From the NCBI GenBank assembly GCA_940671915.1, contig CALNVZ010002100.1, positions 20,406,656-20,470,655 of the forward strand: a DNA stretch of 64,000 nucleotides, read 5' to 3'. Below are positions 36,913-51,274 of this stretch, in pieces (position 1 is the first letter of the stretch; every line of letters begins with the position of its first letter). The DNA is from Paracentrotus lividus (taxonomy: Eukaryota > Echinodermata > Echinoidea > Camarodonta > Echinidae). The notes beneath the pieces were generated by a model. It was not told where the DNA came from. It did not search any database and saw nothing but the letters and a program-made list of their open reading frames with translations. Both the position numbers and the translations under genes were made by a program.

Positions 36913-37348
36913 GAAGACTCATGCCCGGCTATAGACAAATCTGTTTCCCCTTTCAAATGCACATTGTTTTACTCTTTAATATCAGAATTTGAACATGCTT
37001 CGATATAAATATTTTTCCTATGTGAGGCATTCACCATCAAGCCACAATATTTATGAGATTTGAAGGAACTTGGATGGTGTGGTGTTTCCCCCCCCCCCAA
37101 AAAAAAAAGAAGGAAATTCAGGGAAATGTATTTTGTTACCCTTCCGCCATATTGCATGTGCAATTGCTTCGGAAAATGTATGCTGGAAACATTGAACATA
37201 GTTTCATGGAGTGCCCCCGTGCTATAACACCTCATATCAAATGTCCGTCGCCGAAGGAATTTAAAAGTGGAGATAGATCGGGAGGGTGTGCTCATTAAGA
37301 GCAAAGTAAGTGAAGTGCCTGGTGGCATAGGCTCCATTAAGGGATCCA

Positions 37349-37614
37349 TTGGCCCGAATTCACAAAGGAGGATTCTGCAAAACCCACGGATCCGTGGATC
37401 CGTGGGTTTTTTAATCGACGGCTCCACAGATCCACCAGTTTATGATTCACCAACAGTTGACCCAAATATGACGTTTTATGACGCTGTGGAACTGTGGATT
37501 CAGTTAAGTCCACCTTTGTTAATACCATATTGAAAATCCTAGGTCCAACCCTAGGTTAAACCCAGGGTTGAAACCGTGGATTTTGCAGAATCCACCTTTG
37601 TGAATTCGGGCCAA
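37349..37614. mobile_element. 266-bp MITE, right-arm copy
   Basis: Same ends and inner dyad as 33,088-33,353, in inverted position. Nearly identical to the left-arm copy. Confidence 0.9.
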
Positions 37615-37662
37615 TATGTTTGATAAAGAGGTGCAGGGCAAAACCGTTTACATCCCCCCCCA

Positions 37663-37703
<41 letters not shown>

Positions 37704-39271
37704 CAGGCACTGCGTTTTCATGATTTTCGGTAGGAAACATATTATCATATACAACTTGAAACAATATTTTTACGTAAAACCCGCACATCAAAAAAAAGAA
37801 ACAAACAAACAAACTAACAAAAACAAAAACGAAACAACACGCACACTTCTTCAAACATGTCTAACAATGAGGAGATGTATATATTCCCACTCGTCAACTT
37901 GTACCATATCCCCAGTGGCCCCCCCCCCATTCTTTGTCTGGCGCCAGACCCCAATAAACTCCAATACCCTTACCATTCACCGTGTAATCACTTGAGCATA
38001 CATGTGCAATACATTCATGCGAAAAACATTACACTGCACGGTACACTAGCTACCTCGCTGCATCTTATGTTCATATTATATATTTCCCATGCACATATTA
38101 CATTTTATTTTCCTTTCACGCTTTCAAGAAAAACTCCAATCAGGAATGACAACATCTGTATGAATTTGAAGAAAAAAATATACATAAAAGTGAATTTCGA
38201 GTGAATTGGAGTGAAAATACACATTTTCACTCAATTTAGAGTGACCTCAGGGATCATTTTTTTTTTGAGAGAGAGAGAGAGTACACTGTACGCCAATTGC
38301 TTGTCCTCATGGTAAACAAAATCCATTTCAATGTATCCAGGCTAACTTCAATTTTCAGTATAAAACGCTGACAGGGACAAAATGTTGTAATTTACATACG
38401 AAGTGGAAGCTTGGACCGACTACTATAATATGGATACTATTGTGTATTGTTTGACTCGGTAGGATTTGAATATCAAACGTCGGCTCCTCGACGCGACGTG
38501 GATCCCGAGATGGCTTTTAGAGCTCGTGCATCCATCATCCACGCTGACTCGGTCACAAGGCGCCAAACGGACTAAAAACGACAACTGATTTTTCTCTAAA
38601 TTCTAAAGAGTAGAAAAACACTAACAAAATATAAACAAAAAAAGTAGTGAATTTCCTCTTAATAAGAGTTAGAACGAGGAGGACCCCTTTTCGAGTAAAA
38701 CAAAACAAAACACACAAACAAATAAAAAAATAAAAAATAAAAAATATTGGTCATGACATTATTGGCAAATTATGTCTTTTACATTTTAGCACTTGTGCTA
38801 CGTTTTGATCTCTGGATTCTCTCAGCAATTATCAACTACACCAGTTCCATGGCTGTTTATCCCGTTTCATTTAATTTATAATGTACATGTATGTAATTGT
38901 ACCTAATTGTATTATTTAAATCGTATGAATAGTAATGTGTATACTCAAGTATATATGTTTATTATGCTGTTGTTCAGACTTCGAGACAGTAAGTTGCCAC
39001 TCTATTATTTCACCCAGTCTGAGTGTAGCGTCTCCTATCCTCGGTGTGACAAAGGTCTTCGTAGCAGACTTTGAGATGAATTGACGATGTTATTGCGGGA
39101 CTTTGTGAGGTAAAATGGGCTGTTTGTCGCCTTTCATTATGGAAATGAAGATGGAAATGGAAGAAGGTAAACACGAGACAGGAAGGATGCTATATACTCT
39201 GCTTCCAGGTACACTTCACAGCAGCAACCGAATTAGAAAAGCGGGAGTATAATAAGGGCAAGTAGACTCGT

Positions 39272-39423
39272 TTCAGTTTTCTGTAACCAAACGGTAGTGG
39301 TCATATCACTGACTGGGAAAGAAAGGTCATGGGTTCGATCGCTAGTACGGCACTTATCCTTGGGAATGCATTATATCTACCTGTTTCATTCACTACAGGT
39401 GTATTATGTAAACCCGGTAATTT
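39272..39423 (+). mobile_element. tRNA-like (SINE-type) repeat, right-arm copy
   Basis: Forward-strand copy of 31,260-31,411 with A-box-like GGTAGTGGTCATATC and B-box-like GGGTTCGATCGC. Small deletions (one C after TATCA, one A in the GGGAAAG run, one A in the tail) distinguish it from the left-arm copy. Confidence 0.45.
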
Positions 39424-41472
39424 CACAAAATGAGGAGGAAGGGCAGACGAATGCTTTTTTCTTATCATTGTTGAATGCGTGATTTAAATATATAAAAAAG
39501 GAAGAAAAAAAAGGGGGAACCTGTCCCTTCCCCTCCCCCGTATTGGCCAACGATGAACATTGACTCCAGTATAAGTTACTGAATAATTAAAACACGAAAA
39601 TGTATATGAGTCAGATTAGACATTTGAATCAGAGCATTACTCATTTATGCATTCTCATTTTCAAAGCTCTAATGCGTTGAGGGACGAAAGGGGAAATAGA
39701 GAAGTAGAAACTGAATAACAACTTATCCAAACTTGATAATGTCATATAATATTGTGAAATTATATATGCCAAGATCTCGCTCTTTGACAATGAGCGGATA
39801 TCATTTGTCGTAACATAACACGCGATTTAAAATTGATGATTTTTTATATGTTTTTATAATGTTTCGAAACTGGGGCAATGTTGACTATGCACTTTAAAAA
39901 AAGAGGATCCACATTGAATATGTTTTAATAAAGCAAAGCAGAAACAAGAGAGAGAGGGGGAGGAGAGAGAGAGAGAGAGAGAGAGAATCAGTGAGAGTTG
40001 AAGTCAAATCCATCTAGGAGTTTAAAAAATATTTCAGTTTGTGAAGTTAATTTTTTGGTGTCACTTTTGAGGTACTCTCCCATTCCATATGTGCCATTAG
40101 TTACATTTTCTTCATGTGGTAATTGTTCTTGATTATTAAGAAACATATTATCTCATTAGACTGCGGCGAGTATACATGTCGGATAATTTCTTCTGCAAGA
40201 TACTTTACACAACATGAGATAGAGCACCTCGCATGCAAGTTATTACAAACTTAAAATTCTAACTTTCTTAATCCTTTGTTGAGCTTTGTTTAATTTTCAT
40301 AGAGGTACTATATGCAATATATTACTTTTCTCTCATTTTCGGATTTCAAACATTAACTTAATTTTAGGGTAGACCTATTAAAAATGTCATTCATACCTAT
40401 ACGACCAATATTTTATTACAGAAGATAAGTCCCATCCCAACTAAATAGCTACTGGAAAAAAAAGAAAATTCATTAATTCATAAATCAAAAACCATTTGTC
40501 TTTGACAGGTGCAGTCTCAGGGGGAGAAGTTGTCGTATAAATTATACTGGGGCCGGGGGGGGGGTCTAAATGTATACTTTGTTTATGTCTGCACCATTCA
40601 AGTCTATCCATTATATCGGACATGGATATGCTGTATGAGTGAGTCATATGTCATTATGAATACCAGTCATTGAAAGGTAATACAAACACTCCGTTAATCA
40701 TGCCAGATAAAATTGATATTCGTCACTCAGTAGTTCAAGTTCGTACTGGACGACAAACAGCGGTTTAGATTCATGTGTAGACAGCATTATACTGAGGGTA
40801 AGGCGGCGGCGGCGTGCCCCGGGGTTATAGGCCCCATCTCTCCCATAATTATCCTCATGAATACGATTTGAAGCTTTTCTTCTTGATTTACTTGACTGCT
40901 ATAAGGCCTGAACTCTTAATTATATGGGTTAAATTTCTGAGTCCATAATAAGGGGTATACATGCCGAAATTTTCATATATTAACATGATCAGTCAATAAG
41001 TGGTTTACAAAACCTATACGGAAGAATGTTTTCTATTCCTTCCCATTATTGGGAGGTCAAGCAATAATTTTTATATCTTAGGCTCATCATCATCCAAAAA
41101 TCAAATTAAGGAACCAATCATTAGTTTGACTTGTGGTATGTACCACGGTTTCGTATGTTAGTTAATATAAAGGTTGTCAAAATACAAAGTAAGAATACGA
41201 GTGCTTATTAGTATACTAGTACTCTACATGTATAAATTACGTGGCACTCTTCATAGGATGCCCTCCTTCTTCGAATTCATTCTGCATGCCACTTCAGGCG
41301 AGGATTGGGGTGCCCCCCCCCCCAAGCAAAGAAATAAAAGAATAAAAAGGGGGAAAGTCGACACTAAAAGAATCTGAAATTCCAATGTTGCCCTCTTTCC
41401 TCCCCTCTTATGAAATCCTTGATCCGTCACTTTAGTTTCCTCTTTTCGTGACATGTTTCAAGAACTCACTGT

Positions 41473-42211
41473 AATAGGGAGCTTTCGCTGGACTACGGGG
41501 ACGCTAATCTAGAACGTTAGCAAAAAAGAGGGCACTATTTTCAAAATGCCTGCAAACCCTCGTTTTCTATCTTCTTCAATAACTTTGAATAAAAGTTTCC
41601 AATGGTAACCGCACATGTTCCCTTTGGCTTGTGAGACATATGTAACGTCTATTGTTGCAATAAGAATTCAATCCAAAGGCTACTTTACTGGGGATACCTA
41701 GTTCTTTCTTTTTTTCATACCAAGGTTATATTGTGACAAATGCATCTATGCGTATAACAGCTGACCTAAAACATTGCTGATATGAAAGAAAATAACCTAC
41801 CGCCCAGCCTTTATGATTAGTCAAATCAAAGTATGCTTCTTTATGTTTTAGCAAAGGGGAAATGCCTGTATACATTCCTATCAAAGCGCTCGCTTATTAT
41901 AACTGACTTACGTCTTCAGCTGAGAACCTAGATACGTTCTTACGTTTCGGGAGAACGTACATTTCCCAAAATAGCGTTGTAGATTTTGACAACGGGAGCT
42001 ATCTCTTGTTAGCTGGGAAACCCTCGTTGTGCACACGAAAACTTGTAATTTAAACGCTTGCCAGCCGTTTCCAGCAAATACCAGTTTTACACACTCTTTT
42101 TCTGTACTAACAGTATGCAGGAGTTTGGGGTTTGAGCTATTTTGAAAATAAAGTCATCCATAAAGCTAACGTTCTAGATTAGCGTCCCCGTAGTCCAGCG
42201 AAGCTCCTATT
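41473..42211. mobile_element. 746-bp TIR element, right-arm copy
   Basis: Reverse-complement copy of 28,455-29,200. Its far terminus has two single-base deletions (GCGAAGCTCCTATT against GCGAAAGCTCCCTATT), in line with the deletion-rich differences of the right arm. Confidence 0.85.
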
Positions 42212-44230
42212 GACACTCCATGCCAGACACTTTATACAGTGAAACTTGCAGGAAGAATAATGAAGGCTCTGTATATCACCTATGCAAGCACGGCGACTAT
42301 TCTCCAATATTGACTAAATTGTCTGTCACTCTTTGCATGTGAATGCTATATTTACCTAAAGCGAAAGGATGACACTCACTTGTGGGGTAGATTTCTAAAG
42401 TGGATATGTAATTAATGTGTCGTTGAAAGCGTCCATTCAATACAATAATGTGAAGATAACATTTCAGAGTACATGACTGTGATGAAGGAAAATTGAATTA
42501 AACACAATTAATTGAATATCAGATATTGAGACGAAAAGCTGGGTAAATGGCTACAAGATAGATCCCTCTTTAAATGATGCTATACGCCAGATCGTAAACC
42601 TACTAATCTATATTCATTGCAAAAAAGATAATATGAAATTCACCCTGCATTGCCCTGATTTGTAACACGGATTTGTGTGTTTAGAGTCCAAACTAAAATT
42701 GGACAATATTGCTATCACATATTTATGCACCAGTACAAAGCACCTCGAGAAAACTAACAATCAAAGTGATATTATAATCAGGCTACCCCTGTAGTTTAAA
42801 TATAATATGTCAATTACTCATACATGAGTTTTTATAGTTATGAGTCATCCCATAGCGTTGATCTGTAACCATGTTTACGCATGAATATCATTATCACTGA
42901 CATTTATTAAACTGCCATGTGGGTATTAAATGACATTATACCGAATACGTAGGTCACGTACACTTAATTTATCAAGCCAGACCAAATGTGAAGCAATATA
43001 CTAATAATTTGCGACGAGTGTCTCCCCCTTTTAAAACACACACATACACACACACACGCACACACACACACGCGCACGCACACACACACACACACACACA
43101 CGCACATATATATCCTCACACGCACACCCCTGCACACACACAAACTAACTCTCTCTCTCCAAATGATATTTATCTTTCTGTACACCTATTTCGGGCGTCT
43201 TTAGCTCCCTTTCTTCCATCCCACTAGCTCCCTCTCTCTTCTCCTTCTATCTTTTCACTTATATCTTATTCACCTTCTGTCTCACCTTCTTATCCACAAA
43301 GTGACCTCATACGTGAGATAGTTCAGAGTTTAATATAGATGGACCCCATCAACTATTTAGCAGTTTTATGTTAGGCTGGAATCTAGTGGTCGGTGTCTGA
43401 ACGTGTTGCTTCATAATACGGTACCATGCAGTAATAATTTAAGAATCTCCTGAAAATCCTTCATTATTGTATCATGTATGTTTATGTATTTCACTTGTGA
43501 AGAGGGCAAAGCTTCTGTAGGCTTTTTAATAACATTTAAATTACATGGCTGATATTTTTTTTTTTGGGGGGGGGGGAGTCCCTCACTTTCTGCGATCTGC
43601 CAAGAAATTGAACATGTAATATTTCAAGGAGAAGTAATTAGTATAGACTCTATAATACATTCTTGCAAAATTAACTAAAGTCCAAAATCAAGGCACGGGA
43701 TTAGAACATTCACCCTTATATCATATTCCAACATGAATTATCGGAAGACATATAATCTGATACACTTGTTTCCGTATACACGGTAAAAATGATCAAATGA
43801 GCCAGCTAGCTAACAAGACACGAGAACAAAGCATACACACAGAAATGCGATAAGTCGACATCAGCATTAGATAGTAATATTATGCACGTATACAACGTAT
43901 CTCTCCTGACATGCCTGATGCTCTGCGTTGAGGGGATTTTGCTCAGACATAATTATAAAGAACTACATTGTGATGAATATTGCAGATTGCATTGGTGGTG
44001 AGAATAAGATTTTAAAAACATATAGAGTTGAGCCTATGAGCACATTAGCCTATGTTTTAATTATACTTCCCCGTTTATTATATGTTCTTTTCCCCTCCAC
44101 GTCTCAATATGTCTTCCATATAATAATGATCTGCATCCATAACTTTCTACCCGTGCTTCCTACATTCCCTCTGACCCCTTCTTTCTTCTTTCTTTCTTCT
44201 TTCTTTCTCTCTCTCTCTCTCTCTCTCCCT

Positions 44231-44274
<44 letters not shown>

Positions 44275-46076
44275 CGCTCTCCCCTTCTCTTGTTTCTTGT
44301 AAATATTCTTATTCCCCTTCATAAACTGTATAGCCTGCAATGGCAGCAAAACACACTCAGTATACATATGGGTATATGCCTAAGTGTCAAATCGATACTT
44401 TCGATCACTAAGCAATCAACACTCAATTAACTGGTTACAAGTCTCGATCGCAATATACTCCAAACCTACATACATTGTCCTTGTGGTGTAACAAAAAGAA
44501 AAGTATGTGTATGTATAGGCTTACGAAGTAGATGTATTGTAAATATGAATATCTACCGTCCTCTAGCAATTTATCTTCTCCAACACTCTTGTAACATCAC
44601 ACTTAATACCTGAGGAATTTCTCACCCAGCTCACCGTCATAACCATAAATCATCATTCAATCTCACGTATCGCGATGGAGCATGTGTTTATCCGTCACGC
44701 GAGATTAGATCTTCTCATAAAACAACACCATCCATCATCTTTACGACCACCAATCCGACGACGAACGCGTCATCATACGATCACCTTACCTCTCGTTCCA
44801 TGTCGTTTCCAGGATCACACGATCACCACACACTGACGTTGCTTCTTATCACCAACTCCTCCCCACCCATGAACACGGGGAGCTATAGCCGAACGTCAAG
44901 TCGATGTCGCTCTAAATCATAATCAGTCAGGTGCGTCTTGTGCTTCGATCTTCCCTTGTCACAAACGTACACACCCTACACTAGTCGAGTCAGCCGGCCC
45001 AGCCTTGGCGCTAGCGATCAGTCATACACTGCTTCAAACCACCGAGGTCACTAAAGATGGGTCGTCGATCTTAGTCTCCGCATATTGATATTTCCCTTTT
45101 GAAAAGGCATCCCGGATAATCATCACAAAAGAAATACACGTGCTTTCTCTGATTATCTCTAGTGAGAGAATATAATAATACCAATAGCTACTCCTGCCTA
45201 GCCCTATACACTATATCCAGGGTGTATACCCCACCGTGGCGGACTCGGTGTGATTTTGTGGCGGAAGATGGATATCGCGAGCAAAATTGGCGCGAGGCAA
45301 ATTTGTTCACCCTTATATGAATGCAATGGAAAGCTCTTACGCATACATACATAAAATACACCCAGACATCACCAGTGGCATAGTAATTGTTAACAATCAG
45401 AAGTGTGTGTATTTAGACCTTCGCTTTCTAATATGACATGTAAACGGGCTAAGATTTCCAGTGGGCTAATGATGATCTGTGTTTATTATTATGATTGCTG
45501 TTTTATATATTTTAAATGAGAAAACCAACAAAGCATTTTGTTATGTTTTTGTATTGCGTTCACATCGCCGGGCACTGGTCAACGGCGCCGCCGTTTATTA
45601 GGAGGGATGCCGTATACGACTGAGCGCTTGAATGGTTGAATGCTGATTATATTCATTTGGGTTTGTTATGAATCTAGATTATAAGAACCAATCAAAAGGA
45701 ATGTGAGATTCCCCAAAGATATAAGATTCCCAATATAATACACCAAAATGAAATTTGTTAACAGTGAATATGCATGCAGTCATGTACACGATTCTGTTTT
45801 TCAGATATAAAATGAATTATGATGTAAGCAGATAAATCAAAAGGTACTTCAAAAAATATTAAACAAATAAATCCATATTCGACATTTCGAAATGAAACAT
45901 CATTGTATGTAGAATTAACGTGATTAATAATGTATTTGTCCTTGTCAGATCACCTTCGTTATAGTAGGTTAACGATGCATGCAAAATAAGTGTTTTGGGA
46001 CATCAACATAACAACTGGAAATGTATAATCTGTCATTGTATAGACTAAAATAAATATAGGTATAATAAACATAATG

Positions 46077-47080
46077 TACACTGTCCGTCATAAAGGTGGA
46101 ATATTTTTTTTAGCCATAGCGACATGATTTTGCTCTGACTTTAATTTTTTGAATATGTTTGTCCCTGCTTTTACTTTTTGGACCTTGGCTATATCTTGGA
46201 AATTTTCCCAACTCTTCACGTGGACCTTTTTCAAAAAAAGTTTTGTCAACCCCCGTGATGCCCATTTTTGTCATTTTTTTCTCATTTTGGGGCCCCTTTT
46301 TGTTTCCCGGCCGATCAAGCCCCCCTCAGTCCTACCCCCAGGGAAACGCAACTGAGGTGTACTGTTTTATATTGTTCTTTAAGTTAAATCTATATTCTGG
46401 GGACAGGTTAAGGTCTCTTGTCTAGGGGAGGGGTTGAAGTAAAAAACGAGATTCGTGAAAAATCCGGGAATATTTTATTCCATCTTTATTGCTGAAAACA
46501 AAAGAAATGAAAAACCCCCTTTAACCCTATCATATCATCATTTTCCCCTTAAATTTTATTTAGCCTTGATGACAAGGCTGTAAAATAGTCATTATTGATA
46601 ATATTTTATTTTGATTTATGTTTGGTTTGAGATTTTTACAATACAATTTAGGGAAGATAGAAATTTCCATGGTGTAAAAATGAATAAAATGAATGTTGAA
46701 CTCCAATCAAAATAAATTTTAGACCCCTCCCCTAGACAAAGAGTCGAGCCTGTAACCATAAATCTAGATTTAATTTAAAGAACAATAACAAGGTCTCCAC
46801 CTCAGACGTGTTTCCTTGTGGGTAGGACTGAGGGGCCTTGGTGGGTTGCGTAAACAAAAAGGGCCCCAAAAATAAGAAAAAATGACGAAAATCCATCTCT
46901 GGTGGTGACAAATTTTTTGAGAAATCCCGTGAAGCGGTTGATAGGGAACGATCAAGATATACCCCAGGAACCCAGAAAGTGAAACTGGGTGAAAACACCA
47001 TTCAAGAAATTAATAACGGAGAACATATGTTTTGCTTGAGCCTGAAAAAAATATTTCCGACCTTTATGACGAACAATGTA
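46077..47080. mobile_element. Long-TIR element, right-arm copy
   Basis: Reverse-complement copy of 23,561-24,552, from TACACTGTCCGTCATAAAGG to CCTTTATGACGAACAATGTA. The half nearer the gap (46,700-47,080) differs more from its left-arm partner than the half nearer the spacer. Confidence 0.85.
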
Positions 47081-48942
47081 TTAATTAATTTTATCAAGAT
47101 GCATTCAGTAAGCGGAATTCTGTTAAAAGTACAAGATGACATTAACACTTTGTGACATCGTTTTGTTTTTATTAATGTGTTTGATGCGATTTTGGTCTAT
47201 ATATTACATTAAGAAAATTGAATTTATACTTATGTTACAGCTTTTATGACACACAAAAATAAGAATTCGTATTTCCAACAATATTGTTCACCAAACCACA
47301 ACAAAACATAATTGCAGTTTAACTTCATTGGGAGAAATGCGCTTAATTAGGATAAGAAATCAAATGAATCTATGTAGGTCTATTAATTTTAATTTAATAA
47401 GCAAACATTTGAGAGTAGATGTTAATCGACTCAATCATTAATTCATAGATCAGATATTATAGCATATTTCCCATATTTTCCCACTACAATTTTCACATTG
47501 CTTTCAATTCTTTTTCAACAAGCAACATCAATATATCAATAAATAATGCTTTGTTGTGTTTTTGGGAGGGTAGGGGGGGCAGGAGGATTGCACAACCCAT
47601 TCAGATAAACTTCTATATTGGAATAGACATCTAAGCAAGAACTGTCGCGTGTTGCCGCCCACATGGAGGTCCACACTCCCACCCGCTGAGTATTTTAATA
47701 TACTCAATTCACTATGTTTCAATTGAAAATCTTGAACAAGAATTACAGCTGAACTCTGTAAATCGGATCACTGGTAGATGCTAGATCTCTAAGCTTTTAA
47801 TCAAGCTTGTTTGTGTTTTAAAAAAATTTGAGAGAGAGAAAGCCCTGCATTGACTTTAGCGAGTCCATGCAAACCGGTTATCAATAATGAACATAAAATA
47901 CATTCCACCCTGAGAGCAAATTCTGTCACGCAGTTAACCCATTGATTTCCATCTTGGCATCTTCTATGTTAACATTGTGACCGTTGTCATTGGAAATATG
48001 CTCGCAGATGGATGAATCTAAAATACTCTAAGAGCGATATCTTCTGCTTGAAGAGGAATGGACGGCAGTGAGATGGGGGACGGAATACTTAGAGACAGGG
48101 CTGTTAGGGGAACTGAAGAAAACAAAAGAAAAAAAACAGAAGAGGAGTAGAGAGAGAGACGAGATCTTCTCTAAAGCAGTATTATCTACTCTGCTTGCTG
48201 GTTAATGTGCGGGGAGATGGTGGGAGGCGAAGAAACATTATGAGAAAGGAATATTATAATAAGGGAAACCTGAAGAAAAAAAAACGAGCGAGATGAGAGA
48301 GGAAGATGAAGAGAGAGACTAGAGAGAAGACAGACAGACAGAGCAGAAAGAGAGAGATCGTCTTAAGAGATTATCTTCGCTTTGAGAGATGCGGGGAGAG
48401 TAGGGAGTGAATTGCGAGGGAATGACAGAGACAGGGGGGGGGGAAGACAGAACTAGAATGAAGTAGAGACAGGGCGGGAGGAGATAGAAGTAGATGGGTT
48501 GGATTATATTTGGTTGAGAAGCAGTAAGCAAGTGGAAGGTTAGTGATTCAATTATTATGTATGATGGGTCAAATGGTTTACTTTAGCATATGATTAAAAT
48601 GGAGTAGGCCTTTAACGTTTGTTGTTGTTTTTATTTTCTTCATAGGCCTATAACATAATTGAAAGTCAATTGAGGCTATCTAAGCTATTTCTCAATTCTC
48701 ATTCATGTGTTCATTTTCATATTGTACTTTGCGTTGAAATGTTTTTATTTACATTTATATATTATATATTTGGAATGAAAAACATACACACATTATTATA
48801 ATAATGGAAACAGAGAATGATCGGGGATAGATATAAGATCATTCATGTAGGCCTAATAGTTGGGTGAGCACAATACCATATAGAGGGCAAAATTACACTC
48901 CCACAGTATTGTGTCCTATCCTAGCAGATCCGCACTGGGAGG

Positions 48943-48973
<31 letters not shown>

Positions 48974-50035
48974 GAGGCGGGGGTCCTCTATACTATGCAG
49001 TCGTGGTAAGTAAAGAATGAAATTAACCTGCTATTAATTGTAATCTCGGAAGGTAAAAAAAAAGAGCATAATTACCGGTACCATAAGAGTCAAAGCACTG
49101 TCAACAAGAGAAAAAAGAGAATATCTAGTAAGAAAAAGCGTAAAAGGAGATCGAGAGAGAAGAGAGAGATGCAGAGAGAGAGAGAACCCACGAAGCGAAA
49201 ACCGACGTCCGTATCAACTGGGCATATCAAATATTAAAGATTACTATACAAGTTAAATTACAATCTGAGATTGTTGCATTACAAGAGATAGGTATAAAAT
49301 TTAATGCACTAATAATATTTGCTCCTCAATTGGCAAACAATATATCAATCTACATTCTCAGCTCTTGTCATCAGGATACCGAAAACACTCTCCAATCATC
49401 ACAAAAGAGGGCGTTTCTGAAGCAATCTTCTTGGAGATTGAGTTGCATAGTGTATTAATCAAAAGGATTAGTGTAAACAAATTGGAAAACACTTCAAGAA
49501 AAGAGTAGGTAAAATAAACAGTGGCAATGTAGGGCCTATAATCAACTAGGGGAGAATAGAAAAAATATATATTCATTTTCTACGTATTTTATTTTTTTCA
49601 CCTTTTCAATAGAAATAATTATAATATCAAACTAACAAAAAATAAAAATTAAATCACAAAAACTAAATGACTAATGTTTCGTGTATAGTATAGAGAGTCC
49701 ATCTTGTTTCATAACCAATAAGCATTCAATATGAAAGAAACCTCGGAAAAAAAAAATAATATATAGTATTATAATATATAAGGTTTCTCTTTTGAATACT
49801 AAGATCTCAATAATTAGATCTTTAAAATCTGTATGCGAACTAGGGATACAATAAATTGGGTCATCTGTTCTCGAAACACTCTCCGTGAACTTCCTTCAAT
49901 GTATCTCGACAGTTTGACGAATAAGTATCTTTTATAGAGACAAATTAGACATATATTCCAGAAGATGATGAGATTGTAATATATTTGTAATTTGTAATTA
50001 TTTGTAGTTTTGCTAAAATAACAATTAAATTAGAG

Positions 50036-50074
50036 TGTATTATTTCTAGCATATTTAATTTCTTTATATCTTTT
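50036..50074. other. Unmatched tail before the gap
   Basis: About 40 AT-rich bases between the last alignable part of the right arm and the run of N. Confidence 0.6.
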
Positions 50075-50099
50075 NNNNNNNNNNNNNNNNNNNNNNNNN
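50075..50099. other. Assembly gap (25 N)
   Basis: Twenty-five N characters. A contig or scaffold join rather than biological sequence; it coincides with the outer edge of the right arm. Confidence 0.99.
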
Positions 50100-51148
50100 T
50101 ATTAAACAAAAATTACATAATTACATGAATTAGAAAGAAAGGGGGTATTTACGAAGAATAAAACAATTTGAACCTAACGTGTATTGGAAAAATGAATCAA
50201 GAAGAAACGTATATGCAAATGATAAACATTACAATTCATTATGCAGGTAATAAGATGGTAGGTAATCCTGTTATCATGATTGTGTTAAATCAGGAGAAAC
50301 TTAATATTATGACTAAACACGATAGGTCTGCACATACTTTACGAATACTCCAAACATGACATGAGAGATAATATCAGTGAGTTTGTAATAATATCACACC
50401 ATTTCTGTTATTCAAGTGTATTACTATAGTATCATATTTCATGATTCATCATTTTCCTGCAAGTTGTCATGATGATCTATTTCCAACTTCTCCCAAACCC
50501 TATCAATATTTATAGTTATGGCAAGTTTACACACAATGACACACACATAAACTTCAAGGAAAAGGAAGGGGATATTTATTCTGCGAGCGGGTTTGGTTAA
50601 AACGTGATTATTCAACAAAATCATGTCCATAAATGGTAAGAAAATATCAAATAAGATATAAATTATGAAGTGTTAAAAAATGGGTACCTATATATATACT
50701 AGTAATACCTATGGCCTTTGGTAAATCAATCAAATTATATTGTGTACGTTGTTGCGATTACATTTCCATACTCGAACAGATGGGCATATTCCATATCGGA
50801 TATTAATCTATAAACCACGAGTACATGAAGTTTCCCTCGTGTTTCTCTGGTAGCACCACAAAGGGCTTTTACCATGCAGGATCGGATCTTTAATTCTGGG
50901 GGTACCTTATTGATCTTTAAAGGTCTACATGGTCTATGTTTGCTTCCCTTGCCAGTACCTCTCTACGGCTCACCCTTATCAATCTGAAACTGAAGCCCCC
51001 CCCCCCCCATTTATTTTAACCCACAACTGATGTGTCTCGTATGTATCCCCTTTAACCGCCCCTTTTCCGCCACCTCCATCCACCAGATTATACTTTACCT
51101 CAACTATATTTTGTAGAACCCTAACCTAACCCTGATTCTCGATTTGTA
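50100..51148. other. Non-coding stretch right of the gap
   Basis: AT-rich with a C run at about 50,997-51,008. Short frames at 50,168 and 50,439 show no motif. Telomere-like AACCCTAACCTAACCCT occurs near 51,117. Confidence 0.5.
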
Positions 51149-51274
51149 TCAGGACACTACCCCTAGGACAACTACCCCCAGAAATAATAGGTGTAGGAAT
51201 TTATAGGTGGTAGATTTCTTGCGGGAGTAGCTGTCCGGGGCAATGGTCCTAGGGGGTAGTTGTCCTAGACCTTA
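51149..51274. mobile_element. Small palindromic element with GGACAACTACCCCC arms
   Basis: The left arm AGGACACTACCCCTAGGACAACTACCCCC is imperfectly inverted on the right (GGGGGTAGTTGTCCTAGACC). CCTAACCCT motifs lie just outside on the left. It resembles the element at 56,645-56,798 and is probably a diverged member of the same family. Confidence 0.65.

Larger units (their letters stand above)
36258..50035 (-). repeat. Right arm of giant inverted repeat (~13.8 kb)
   Basis: Reverse complement of 20,762-34,460. Near the spacer it is almost identical to the left arm; differences rise outward and are dense beyond about 46 kb, where many are small insertions and deletions. It stops being alignable by eye about 40 bp before the 25-N gap. 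All nested elements of the left arm occur here inverted. It contains no additional gene. Confidence 0.95.

Noticed and set aside
39272..39423. Functional tRNA gene
   Set aside because: A- and B-box-like motifs are present, but no complete acceptor stem or anticodon arm could be paired; a SINE-type relic is more likely.
20762..50035. Paired open frames at mirrored positions in the two arms (for example 32,550 and 37,857; 36,969 and 33,400)
   Set aside because: They are the same DNA seen twice; conservation follows from duplication, and the frames cross microsatellites and MITE ends and are broken by indels between the arms.
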